Origin: Gammaproteobacteria bacterium
GTDB taxonomy: Bacteria; Pseudomonadota; Gammaproteobacteria; Steroidobacterales; Steroidobacteraceae
NCBI GenBank assembly: GCA_028293745.1
Contig: JAQGOF010000169.1
Coordinates: 1 to 60,099, forward strand
Length of the DNA stretch: 60,099 nucleotides
Direction: 5' to 3'
Below, piece after piece: positions 53,127 through 60,099 of the stretch. How positions within the stretch are numbered: position 1 is the first letter of the stretch; each line of letters opens with the position of its first letter. The position numbers and the translations under genes are program-made. The notes below the pieces were generated by a model, which was not told the DNA's origin, did not search any database, and was given only the letters and a program-made list of their open reading frames with translations.

Positions 53127-53603
53127 ATGTCCGAACATAAAGCAACGATCAGCTGGAAGCGAGCCAGTGATGAATTCCTGAAAGGCAAGTACTCGCGCGA
53201 ACATACCTGGACGTTCGACGGCGGCGCGATCGTTCAAGCCTCATCGTCCCCGTCCGTGGTCCCAATTCCTCATTCAAACCCCGCAAATGTAGACCCTGAG
53301 GAAGCCTACGTCGCATCACTTTCCAGTTGCCATATGCTGACTTTTCTATACCTGGCCGGACGCCGGGGCTTCCAGATCGACAGCTACGATGACGAGGCAA
53401 CGGGGTTGATAACCAAGGATGAGCGGAAGATTCCCTGGGTCAGCACCGTTACGTTGAATCCCCGGATAGTCTATGGAGGTGAGAAGCGGCCGACCTCAGA
53501 GGAGGAAGAGCAACTTCATCATCAGGCTCACGAACAGTGCTTTATCGCCAATTCCGTGAAGACCGAGATCGTCATAAAGCCGAGCACGTCAGTGGGTGAG
53601 TGA
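53127..53603 (+). CDS. OsmC/Ohr family protein
   Basis: The 158-residue protein has NVDPEEAYVASLSSCHMLTF with the first active cysteine and HEQCFIANSVKTEIVI with the second. It is of the OsmC branch of thiol peroxidases that reduce organic hydroperoxides. It stands 39 bases after the phosphoribosyltransferase gene with its own spacing and may be part of the same operon or independent. Confidence 0.88.
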   Translation: MSEHKATISWKRASDEFLKGKYSREHTWTFDGGAIVQASSSPSVVPIPHSNPANVDPEEAYVASLSSCHMLTFLYLAGRRGFQIDSYDDEATGLITKDERKIPWVSTVTLNPRIVYGGEKRPTSEEEEQLHHQAHEQCFIANSVKTEIVIKPSTSVGE

Positions 53604-53623
53604 CCCGGCTGCAGGCGGCGGAA

Positions 53624-54316
53624 TCATCGGTCCAACTGCGATCTCTGGTGAAGGTTGGCGCTGCGCCATAGGTATAATGCGAGGAGGGCGTGGGCGCCTG
53701 TCCGCATTGCATGCGGCTCATGACTTGCATGATGAATCACCGTTCCCGGCAGGCGCTCCCGCCAGCGGCCGTCACCCTGCTGCCAGAAGGCGGTACCGGC
53801 CAACGGAATATAGACTTCCTCCGCCTCGTGTCGATGTCGGGGGTAATGGGTTTCGGGCCCCAGAAGCAGGAAGCCGCACGCAATCCGTTCGCTCGCGAGC
53901 GGGCCGCTGAGGCCTACAATTTCACTGTATCCATAATTCTCGAGAAATGCCGCGCCGATTTCGGCCGCGGTGTAGGTCCGGCGCCAGGACATCATAGTCG
54001 CGGCACGACACAGCTCGTTGACCAACTCGAGGGTGCGGGCCGGTGCATTCGCCTTGACGTCAGGCAACCAGCGCAGAACGGGGAGCGCTGACGGAACGAC
54101 CGGACGCAGCTCATTCGCGAGCGGCCAGTCGGCAAGGAACGGACCTAACGCGGCCGCTCGCAGTGACTTCATCAGTGCATGAGTGCGTTCGATGAGTTTC
54201 CCAGTGTCGGGATCGCGCTCGCCCGCCAGCGCCGGACAAGCCGCAGCAACCAACGCCGCTGCCGCGCCAAGACTCACGAATCGGCGCCTTGCCTTTATTA
54301 GTGGCAATTCTGTCAC
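53624..54316 (-). CDS. Tat-exported cupin, DMSP-lyase-like (DddL/DddQ family)
   Basis: The 230-residue protein has a twin-arginine signal (KARRRFVSLGAAAALVAAAC). A helical segment and the cupin follow, with GPETHYPRHRHEAEEVYIPL (His-x-His and Glu ligands) and HHASHEPHAMRT (last His). This is the metal-site layout of the dimethylsulfoniopropionate lyase family. Whether DMSP is the substrate here is uncertain; terrestrial members may do something else. The GTG start lies just after the stop of the divergently ordered upstream LysR gene on the same strand. Confidence 0.72.
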   Translation of the reverse strand: MTELPLIKARRRFVSLGAAAALVAAACPALAGERDPDTGKLIERTHALMKSLRAAALGPFLADWPLANELRPVVPSALPVLRWLPDVKANAPARTLELVNELCRAATMMSWRRTYTAAEIGAAFLENYGYSEIVGLSGPLASERIACGFLLLGPETHYPRHRHEAEEVYIPLAGTAFWQQGDGRWRERLPGTVIHHASHEPHAMRTGAHALLALYLWRSANLHQRSQLDR

Positions 54317-54323
54317 GGGCGGC

Positions 54324-55301
54324 TCAGCCGTGGGCCACAGAGCCAGCGTCGGGCTCACCGGAATAGAGCTTCGCTGCGGTCTCACGCAGCGCCGTCAGCA
54401 TGATCTGTGCCCCGGGGGAGAGCTTGTGTCCGCGCCGCACGATGATTCCAAACGAGCCGATCTCCAGGCCGAGATCTTCGACCAACACGGTCAGCTCGCC
54501 GGATTCGATATAGGGCTGCACGCACTCCTCCGGGAGCGGCGCGATCATGTTCGTCGTGCGTAGAAGGCTGGTGATTACCGGCAGCGAAGAGGTCTGTACG
54601 ACGTTGTTGGGTAACGGCATCCCGCGCTGCAGGAATACGCTGACCAGCTCGTCGCGCACCAGGCTCCCTGGGGCCGGGAGAATCCACGGTTGCGAGACCA
54701 GGTCCTCCAATCGCAAGTCAGGTTTGCCCGCGAGCGGGTGATGGCGGCGTGCGATGACGGCGTGTCGCTCGTCGGCCAGGGGTTCGAAGCTCAGTGCTTC
54801 CGCTCCGTGCGAATCCAGCACCCGCGCGACAAGCATGTCGAGCTGACCCTGCAGCAGCCTTTCCACGAGCGGCTTGCTGAAATCGATGTCGACGCTGATG
54901 AGGATGGCCGGGTGTTGTTGCTTTACGTGCGCGACGGCCATTGGAACCAGATTGGTCCCGGGATTCATGACCGTGCCGATCGCCGCCTTGCCCGACAGAC
55001 CGGCTTTGAGCGCCGCGATCTCTTCGTGCGCGAGGCTGATCTCAGACAGGGCGAGGCGCGCGTGCCGGACCAGGATCTCACCGTACCAGGTGGGCGCTAC
55101 ACCCCGCGCATGGCGCTCGAACAGCTTCACATCCAGGCCGGTCTCGATTTCGCGCAGCAACTTCGAGGCTGCCGGTTGCGTCATGCCCGCCGCTTCGGCG
55201 GCTCGTACCACGCAGCGCTCTTCATCCAGGTGCACCAAAAGAGCGAGCTGCCGGGTTTTCAGCCGCGACCGGCCCAGGAATTTCAGATGTACTTCTGTCA
55301 T
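54324..55301 (-). CDS. LysR family transcriptional regulator
   Basis: The 325-residue protein has RLKTRQLALLVHLDEERCVV and RAAEAAGMTQPAASKLLREI at the N-terminus. The effector domain has AAIGTVMNPGTNLVPMAVAH. Such proteins (GbpR-like) respond to sugars. The ATG at 55301 is chosen because the longer frame has no LysR-type residues. It is 7 bases upstream of the cupin gene and divergent from the GH35-GH31 operon. Confidence 0.88.
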   Translation of the reverse strand: MTEVHLKFLGRSRLKTRQLALLVHLDEERCVVRAAEAAGMTQPAASKLLREIETGLDVKLFERHARGVAPTWYGEILVRHARLALSEISLAHEEIAALKAGLSGKAAIGTVMNPGTNLVPMAVAHVKQQHPAILISVDIDFSKPLVERLLQGQLDMLVARVLDSHGAEALSFEPLADERHAVIARRHHPLAGKPDLRLEDLVSQPWILPAPGSLVRDELVSVFLQRGMPLPNNVVQTSSLPVITSLLRTTNMIAPLPEECVQPYIESGELTVLVEDLGLEIGSFGIIVRRGHKLSPGAQIMLTALRETAAKLYSGEPDAGSVAHG

Positions 55302-55414
55302 GTCGGCTACCTTCCGCGTTCTCGGCCCCCAGGGCGGACGATCGTCACCCTGCGAGGCTGGTATGCAAAAAGACACATGGGTCCCGGCGATTATTTCATT
55401 GGTCCGATATATAT

Positions 55415-55428
55415 TGGTAGCGTTACCG
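55415..55428 (+). promoter_or_regulatory. LacI-type operator 1 (TGGTAGCGTTACCG)
   Basis: The motif matches the TGGTANCGNTACCA consensus used by LacI-family sugar regulators in many proteobacteria, with one outer mismatch. It lies 79 bases upstream of a second copy and about 118 bases before the GH35 start. Confidence 0.6.
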
Positions 55429-55493
55429 TCGCCGCCGGACATGCTGCAGGGGCTGATCCGCAGGGGATTGGGCTGGGACGGCTCCGCTTTGAG

Positions 55494-55507
55494 TGGTAGC
55501 GTTACCA
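55494..55507 (+). promoter_or_regulatory. LacI-type operator 2 (TGGTAGCGTTACCA)
   Basis: The site fits the LacI-family consensus with perfect outer symmetry, 38 bases before the GH35 start. With the upstream copy it could support looping. The repressor gene is not in the window. Confidence 0.7.
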
Positions 55508-55545
55508 ATCTCGCGAAGAATTCAGGTCTCAAGGGGGGTGTTTTC

Positions 55546-57174
55546 GTGGCCGTATTGAAATGCGGTTCGCTGCGCGCGGTGGCCATGACCCTGGCGTTCG
55601 CCGCGCTGATCAATTGTTCCGCCGCCCGGGCGCAGAGCACAACCGAGCTACCCCGCCTCATCCATAGCCAGGGCCGCCATGCGCTGCTCGTCGACGGACG
55701 GCCATATCTGATCCTCGGGGCCCAGGTCAACAACTCGAGCAACTATCCTGGCATGCTGCCGAAGGTATGGCCCGCGATCGAGCAGCTTCAGGCCAACACG
55801 GTGCTCGTCCCCGTTGCCTGGGAGCAGGTCGAAGCACGGCAGGGCAAATTCGATTTCTCGTTTGTCGACACCTTGCTCGGCCAGGCGCGCGAACATCGCG
55901 TGCACCTGGTCCTCTTGTGGTTCGGGACCTGGAAGAACACCAGCGCCAGCTACGCCCCCGAGTGGGTCAAACTCGATGCTGCGCGTTATCCGCGGATAAT
56001 CAACACCAAGGGCGAGCGGATGGTCACGCTGTCGCCACACGCGACCACGACCCTCGCGGCGGATCGCAATGCCTTCGTTCAATTGATGCGCCATTTGAAG
56101 GAAGTCGACGCGCAACACACCGTGATCATGGTGCAGGTGGAGAACGAGTCCGGGACATACGGCAGTGTGCGCGACTACTCGCCGGCCGCGCAGAAACTAT
56201 TCGCGGCGGCCGTGCCGGCAACATTGCTGCGCTCGCTGCAAAGGAAGCCGGGGACATGGCAGCAGGTCTTCGGCCATGACGCCGATGAGCTCTTCCACGC
56301 CTGGTCGATAGCGAGCTACATCCAGCAGATCGCGGCTGCCGGCAAAGCCGAATATCCGCTGCCCTTGTACGTGAATGCGTCCTTGCGTGACCCGCTCAAG
56401 CCGGGATCCCCCGACACGTACGCAAGCGGTGGTCCTACGGACAACGTTCTCGACATCTGGAAAGCCGCCGCACCGGCACTCGATCTCATTGCCCCGGACA
56501 TCTACATGCCGGAGTATGACAAGTACACGAAGCTGCTCGATCTGTACCAACGTCCTGACAACGCCCTGTTTGTGGGCGAGACGGGTAACTCCGGCGCCTA
56601 TCCCCGGTACTTTTTTCCAACATTAGGGCACCAGGGGATTGGTTTCTCGCCGTTCGGCTTGGATTTCAGCGGATACTCGAACTACCCGCTCGGCGCGGCG
56701 CGGATCGACAGCGAAGCACTCGAGCCGTTCGCGATGAACTACCGGTTGGTCGGACCGATGATGCGCGAGCTCGCGGATCTCAGCCTGCGCGGCAAAGTGC
56801 ACGGTGTCGCGGAGGATCCAGCGGTCCACACGCAGACGATTTCTCTCGGGCGCTGGCAGGCTACTGTGTCCTACGGGTTGCCGCAGTTCTGGTTCGCCGG
56901 CTCGCCACCCGGGAATCCCCAACCGGTTGGCGGGGCGTTGATCGCGGAGTTGGGCGCGGACGAATTCCTGGTCACGGGTTACCACGCGCGCGTCAGCTTC
57001 GACGTGGCCGACCCTGCGCGGGGCGCGAAGATGCAGTTCGCACGAGTCGAAGAGGGCACCTACGAGAACGGCACCTGGAAGTTCCTACGGGTCTGGAACG
57101 GCGATCAGACCGACTGGGGTCTGAACTTCACTTCTTCGCCTCAGGTGTTGAAGGCTCGGCTCGCGACATATTAG
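55546..57174 (+). CDS. Exported GH35 beta-galactosidase-like protein
   Basis: The 542-residue protein has a signal peptide (ending ARA). It has VDGRPYLILGAQVNNSSNYP, VPVAWEQVEARQGKFDFSFV, the acid/base block VQVENESG (Glu201) and the nucleophile block FVGETGNSG (Glu345). A C-terminal DUF5597-like beta domain follows. This is the form of GH35 found in Bgl35A-type exo-beta-galactosidases that remove galactose from xyloglucan side chains. The GTG start follows AAGGGGGG. It leads an operon with a GH31 gene 10 bases on. Confidence 0.87.
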   Translation: MAVLKCGSLRAVAMTLAFAALINCSAARAQSTTELPRLIHSQGRHALLVDGRPYLILGAQVNNSSNYPGMLPKVWPAIEQLQANTVLVPVAWEQVEARQGKFDFSFVDTLLGQAREHRVHLVLLWFGTWKNTSASYAPEWVKLDAARYPRIINTKGERMVTLSPHATTTLAADRNAFVQLMRHLKEVDAQHTVIMVQVENESGTYGSVRDYSPAAQKLFAAAVPATLLRSLQRKPGTWQQVFGHDADELFHAWSIASYIQQIAAAGKAEYPLPLYVNASLRDPLKPGSPDTYASGGPTDNVLDIWKAAAPALDLIAPDIYMPEYDKYTKLLDLYQRPDNALFVGETGNSGAYPRYFFPTLGHQGIGFSPFGLDFSGYSNYPLGAARIDSEALEPFAMNYRLVGPMMRELADLSLRGKVHGVAEDPAVHTQTISLGRWQATVSYGLPQFWFAGSPPGNPQPVGGALIAELGADEFLVTGYHARVSFDVADPARGAKMQFARVEEGTYENGTWKFLRVWNGDQTDWGLNFTSSPQVLKARLATY

Positions 57175-57184
57175 AGGCTGCCGC

Positions 57185-60031
57185 ATGAGAGTCGCTCCGT
57201 TCTTCGCCATTGCGCCCGTCATCCTCGCGCTGCTCGATTCCTGCGCCCGGGACGTCAAACACACCGATCACTTTGTAAAGTCGCGCACTGGCGTCGTGAT
57301 CTCGCTGGGCGAGGGCGCTGCGAAGAAGGTGCGGCTGGAGGTGCTCGCGCCAAAGATCATTCGCGTGACTGCGTTCCCATCCGACTCCACGCAGCTGCAG
57401 CCGAGTCTGATGGCCGTGGCGCATCCCGACGGCAACGTGCCTTTCAGCGTGGCCGAGACGAACGGTACGGTGTTCGTGAAGACGGACGACGTGGTAGCGG
57501 ATGTCTCGTTGGCCACTGGCAGGATATCGTTTCGGGACAGTCGGGGTCGTGTCGTACTGACCGAGCTGGCGGGCGGACGGCATTTCACGCCGGTCAAGGT
57601 GCAGGGGGAGCCGTTCTATTCCATCCGTCAGCAATTCGAGTCACCGGAGGACGAAGCCTTCTACGGCCTTGGGCAGCATCAGAACGGGCAGATGAACTAC
57701 AAGGGCGCGAATGTCGAGCTCGCCCAGCACAACATGGACGTGGCCATACCCTTCGTCGCCTCGAGCCGTAACTACGGGCTTCTCTGGGACAACAACTCGA
57801 TCACGCGATTCGGCGACCCGCGCGAATGGCAACCCCTCCAACAGACGCTAAAGCTCTACGATGCCGGCGGCAAGGAGGGCGGCCTCACGGCGCGGTACTA
57901 CGACGACAGCGGGAAGCTGCGGCTCACGCGTATCGACAGCGAGCTGGATTACCAGTACGGGCCTAAGTCACCCGACAAATATCCGGTGGAGCTCGCGAAG
58001 CTGCCGCGGCAGAAAGTGGTGTGGGAAGGCAAAATCGAGGCGCGAACCAGCGGGCGGCACACGTTTGCGCTCTATGCGAGCGACTACCACAAGCTCTACG
58101 TCGACGGCCAGTTGGTGCTGGATGCGTGGCGCCAGAACTGGAATCCGTGGTACCGCAACTTCGCGCTCGACATGCAGGCGGGCACCCCGCGGGTAATCCG
58201 CATCGAGTGGGACCGGACCAGCGGTTATCTGTCTCTCAAACATCGTGATCCATTGCCGGCGGACGAACAGAACGGCCTGTCGCTATTCTCGGAAGTTGGC
58301 CACGCGATCGACTACTACTTCATCGCGGGCGGGAATATGGATGAGGTGATCGGCGGTTATCGCTTCGTCACCGGCAAGTCCGTGTTGCTGCCGCGATGGG
58401 CGTACGGCTTCTGGCAGAGCCGGCAGCGCTACAAGACGCAGGATGAGATGCTCGGCGTCGTCAAGGAATACCGCAAGCGGGGCATCCCGCTCGATAACAT
58501 CGTGCAGGACTGGTTCTACTGGAAGGAGGACAGCTGGGGGTCGCACCAGTTCGACCCGGAACGCTATCCTGATCTGCACGGGCTGCTCGAGCGGCTCCAC
58601 GCGCAACATGCGCGGTTGATGATCTCCGTATGGCCGAAATTCTACCCGGCCACCGAACACTTCAAGGAGCTCGACTCCAAGGGCTACATCTACAAGAGAA
58701 ATCTGCAGATGCAGCAGAAGGACTGGGTCGGTGCCGGCTACCGCTCTTCCTTCTATGACCCCTATTCGTCCGATGCACGGCACATGTTCTGGAGCCAGGT
58801 GGAGGAGAGCCTCGGTCAGCTTGGCATCGATGCCTGGTGGCTGGACGCGAGCGAGCCCGACGTCCAGTCGAATATCGACCCCGAGGAACGCAAGCTGCGG
58901 ATGGAGCCCACCGCGATGGGGCGGGGTTTCTTCAACTCATATCCGTTGATGCACGCGCAGGGTGTTTACGAAGGCTTCCGTGGCTCGCATCCGGACCGGC
59001 GCGCCTTCATTCTGACCCGCTCGGCATTTCCAGGACTGCAGCGCTATGCGGCGGCAACGTGGAGCGGCGATGTGGCTTCCCGATGGTCGGATCTGCACGA
59101 CCAGATTTCTGCGGGAATCAACTTCTCGCTATCGGGGCTGCCGAACTGGTCCTTCGACATCGGCGGCTTCGCGCTCGAGACGCGTTATGAGAAGCCGGCC
59201 GCGAACGATCTGCGGGAGTGGCTGGAGCTCAACACACGCTGGTTCCAGTTCGGCGCGTTCGTTCCCCTGTTTCGCTCTCACGGCGAGATGCCGTACCGGG
59301 AGATCTATAACCTCGGTTCCTCCAGCCCCGAGACCTACGAGACTCTCGTCTCCTACGACAAATTGCGCTATCGGCTGCTGCCCTATATCTATACCCTCGC
59401 GGCGCAGACGTACCACAACAATTACACGATCATGCGCGGGCTGATCATGGATTTCCCCCTTGATCCGAACGTGCGCAACATCGCCGATCAGTACATGTTC
59501 GGTCCTTCGTTACTCGTGAGCCCCGTATATCAATATGGCGCCCGCAATCGCGATGTGTACCTTCCGGCCGAGGCGGACTGGTATGACTTCTACACGGCCG
59601 AGAAGCTCGTGGGCGGTGCACATGTCAGCGCACCGGCGCCACTTGCGCGCATTCCACTCTACGTGCGTGCCGGTTCAATCCTCCCCATCGGCCCGGAGAT
59701 TCAATACGCCGATGAAAAGCCTGATGCGCCTATCACGCTTTATGTGTACACCGGACGTAACGGAGCGTTCACGCTGTATGAGGACGCTGGCACGGATTAC
59801 GGTTATGAGAAGGGGGAATTCGCCACAATCCCGATGTCCTATGACGAGAGCCGCGGGGAGCTGACGCTCGGCCCGCGAACAGGCGCCTTTCCGCACATGG
59901 TCAGCAGGCGTACGTTCAACGTGCGTTGGATTTCCGCGGGCACCCATGATGCCGCGAATTTCGCTGCCAAGCCGGATCAGACCGTCGAGTACTCTGGAGC
60001 GCAGATAGTGATCCGCAGGAGCGCGCCATGA
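57185..60031 (+). CDS. GH31 alpha-xylosidase-like lipoprotein with PA14 insert
   Basis: The 948-residue protein has a lipobox (LLDSC near residue 20) suggesting an outer-membrane lipoprotein. An N-terminal beta domain leads to FYGLGQHQNGQMN. A PA14-like insert lies at about residues 235-355 (GRHTFALYASDYHKLYVDGQ). The catalytic barrel has IVQDWFYWKEDSWGSHQFDP, the nucleophile Asp554 in WWLDASEPD and the acid/base Asp629 in TWSGDVAS. The PA14 insert is the mark of Xyl31A-type xyloglucan alpha-xylosidases, which take xylose from the reducing-end-distal side of oligosaccharides. It would act with the GH35 enzyme at the cell surface or periplasm. Confidence 0.9.
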   Translation: MRVAPFFAIAPVILALLDSCARDVKHTDHFVKSRTGVVISLGEGAAKKVRLEVLAPKIIRVTAFPSDSTQLQPSLMAVAHPDGNVPFSVAETNGTVFVKTDDVVADVSLATGRISFRDSRGRVVLTELAGGRHFTPVKVQGEPFYSIRQQFESPEDEAFYGLGQHQNGQMNYKGANVELAQHNMDVAIPFVASSRNYGLLWDNNSITRFGDPREWQPLQQTLKLYDAGGKEGGLTARYYDDSGKLRLTRIDSELDYQYGPKSPDKYPVELAKLPRQKVVWEGKIEARTSGRHTFALYASDYHKLYVDGQLVLDAWRQNWNPWYRNFALDMQAGTPRVIRIEWDRTSGYLSLKHRDPLPADEQNGLSLFSEVGHAIDYYFIAGGNMDEVIGGYRFVTGKSVLLPRWAYGFWQSRQRYKTQDEMLGVVKEYRKRGIPLDNIVQDWFYWKEDSWGSHQFDPERYPDLHGLLERLHAQHARLMISVWPKFYPATEHFKELDSKGYIYKRNLQMQQKDWVGAGYRSSFYDPYSSDARHMFWSQVEESLGQLGIDAWWLDASEPDVQSNIDPEERKLRMEPTAMGRGFFNSYPLMHAQGVYEGFRGSHPDRRAFILTRSAFPGLQRYAAATWSGDVASRWSDLHDQISAGINFSLSGLPNWSFDIGGFALETRYEKPAANDLREWLELNTRWFQFGAFVPLFRSHGEMPYREIYNLGSSSPETYETLVSYDKLRYRLLPYIYTLAAQTYHNNYTIMRGLIMDFPLDPNVRNIADQYMFGPSLLVSPVYQYGARNRDVYLPAEADWYDFYTAEKLVGGAHVSAPAPLARIPLYVRAGSILPIGPEIQYADEKPDAPITLYVYTGRNGAFTLYEDAGTDYGYEKGEFATIPMSYDESRGELTLGPRTGAFPHMVSRRTFNVRWISAGTHDAANFAAKPDQTVEYSGAQIVIRRSAP

Positions 60032-60099
60032 CGACTGCCGCCGTAGTACGGCACACGACGTATCCGAGTCTCGAACACAAAAGGGTGGTAGTGACGGGC
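60028..60099 (+). CDS. SDR family oxidoreductase, N-terminal part (runs off the right edge)
   Basis: Only 24 codons are present; they read YPSLEHKRVVVTG at the end, the typical first strand and start of the glycine-rich cofactor motif of sugar-oxidising short-chain dehydrogenases. The ATG overlaps the GH31 stop (ATGA), so it belongs to the same operon. A sugar (for example xylose or galactose) dehydrogenase is a guess from context. Confidence 0.65.
   Translation, partial: MTTAAVVRHTTYPSLEHKRVVVTG

Noticed and set aside
1..60099. tRNA, rRNA, CRISPR array, transposase or phage genes
   Set aside because: None seen on either strand; the truncated genes are not accompanied by a recognisable transposase.

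Overview
The window is GC-rich, gene-dense Gram-negative DNA. It encodes TonB-dependent receptors, a FecI/FecR pair, an UrcA-family protein, a periplasmic sulfite dehydrogenase pair, exported glycoside hydrolases and the aerobic benzoyl-CoA (box) pathway. This mix suggests a soil or aquatic gammaproteobacterium of the Steroidobacter/Nevskiales type. That placement is an inference from gene content only. I see no rRNA, tRNA, CRISPR array, intact insertion sequence or replication origin.

Layout. 1-4.8 kb: the end of hflC, a Na/Pi-cotransporter/PhoU-like protein, a secreted beta-propeller and an exported DUF6515-like protein. 4.9-14 kb: an exported GH39 glycosidase, an STN-type TonB receptor with its FecR anti-sigma and ECF sigma factor, then UrcA, a vanadium-haloperoxidase-like protein and a repeat-type exported protein. 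14-19.7 kb: a graveyard of truncated genes (AHL-lactonase tail, two unrelated TonB-receptor pieces, a LysR regulator cut in its effector domain, an adenosine deaminase piece) surrounding an intact AraC regulator, two short-chain dehydrogenases and a coiled-coil membrane protein. 19.8-28.7 kb: an exported protein, a LysR gene divergent from sorA-sorB, a chloroperoxidase-type hydrolase, a translationally coupled acyl-CoA dehydrogenase/phosphotransferase pair, a two-gene membrane-protein unit preceded by a strong nested hairpin, and an LRAT-type protein. 28.8-33.5 kb: an eroded molybdopterin oxidoreductase, an SDR, a hipB-hipA pair with three evenly spaced operators, and a cofD-like gene.

33.6-39.5 kb holds a catabolic module: a LysR regulator divergent from a HpcH/HpaI aldolase and a LigI-like amidohydrolase, followed by a TonB receptor with a YncE-like propeller. 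39.6-53.1 kb is a benzoate island: LysR and AraC regulators, a 7-bladed EAR-repeat propeller with an unknown partner, an aromatic-acid MFS transporter, an alpha/beta hydrolase, benzoate-CoA ligase, the HTH-shikimate-kinase regulator BoxR, BoxC and BoxB, then nicotinate phosphoribosyltransferase. Benzoate would be imported, activated to benzoyl-CoA, epoxidised by BoxB and ring-opened by BoxC. The BoxA reductase and the semialdehyde dehydrogenase are not in the window.

53.1-60.1 kb: an OsmC protein, a Tat-exported DMSP-lyase-like cupin with a LysR regulator, and a GH35-GH31-SDR operon behind two LacI-type operators. The GH35 plus PA14-containing GH31 pair resembles the exo-enzymes of a xyloglucan utilisation locus.

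The strongest candidates for something new are the EAR propeller and its partner in the benzoate island, the 26-bp-phased operator array of hipBA, and the nested hairpin upstream of the duplicated E-x-x-E membrane protein.
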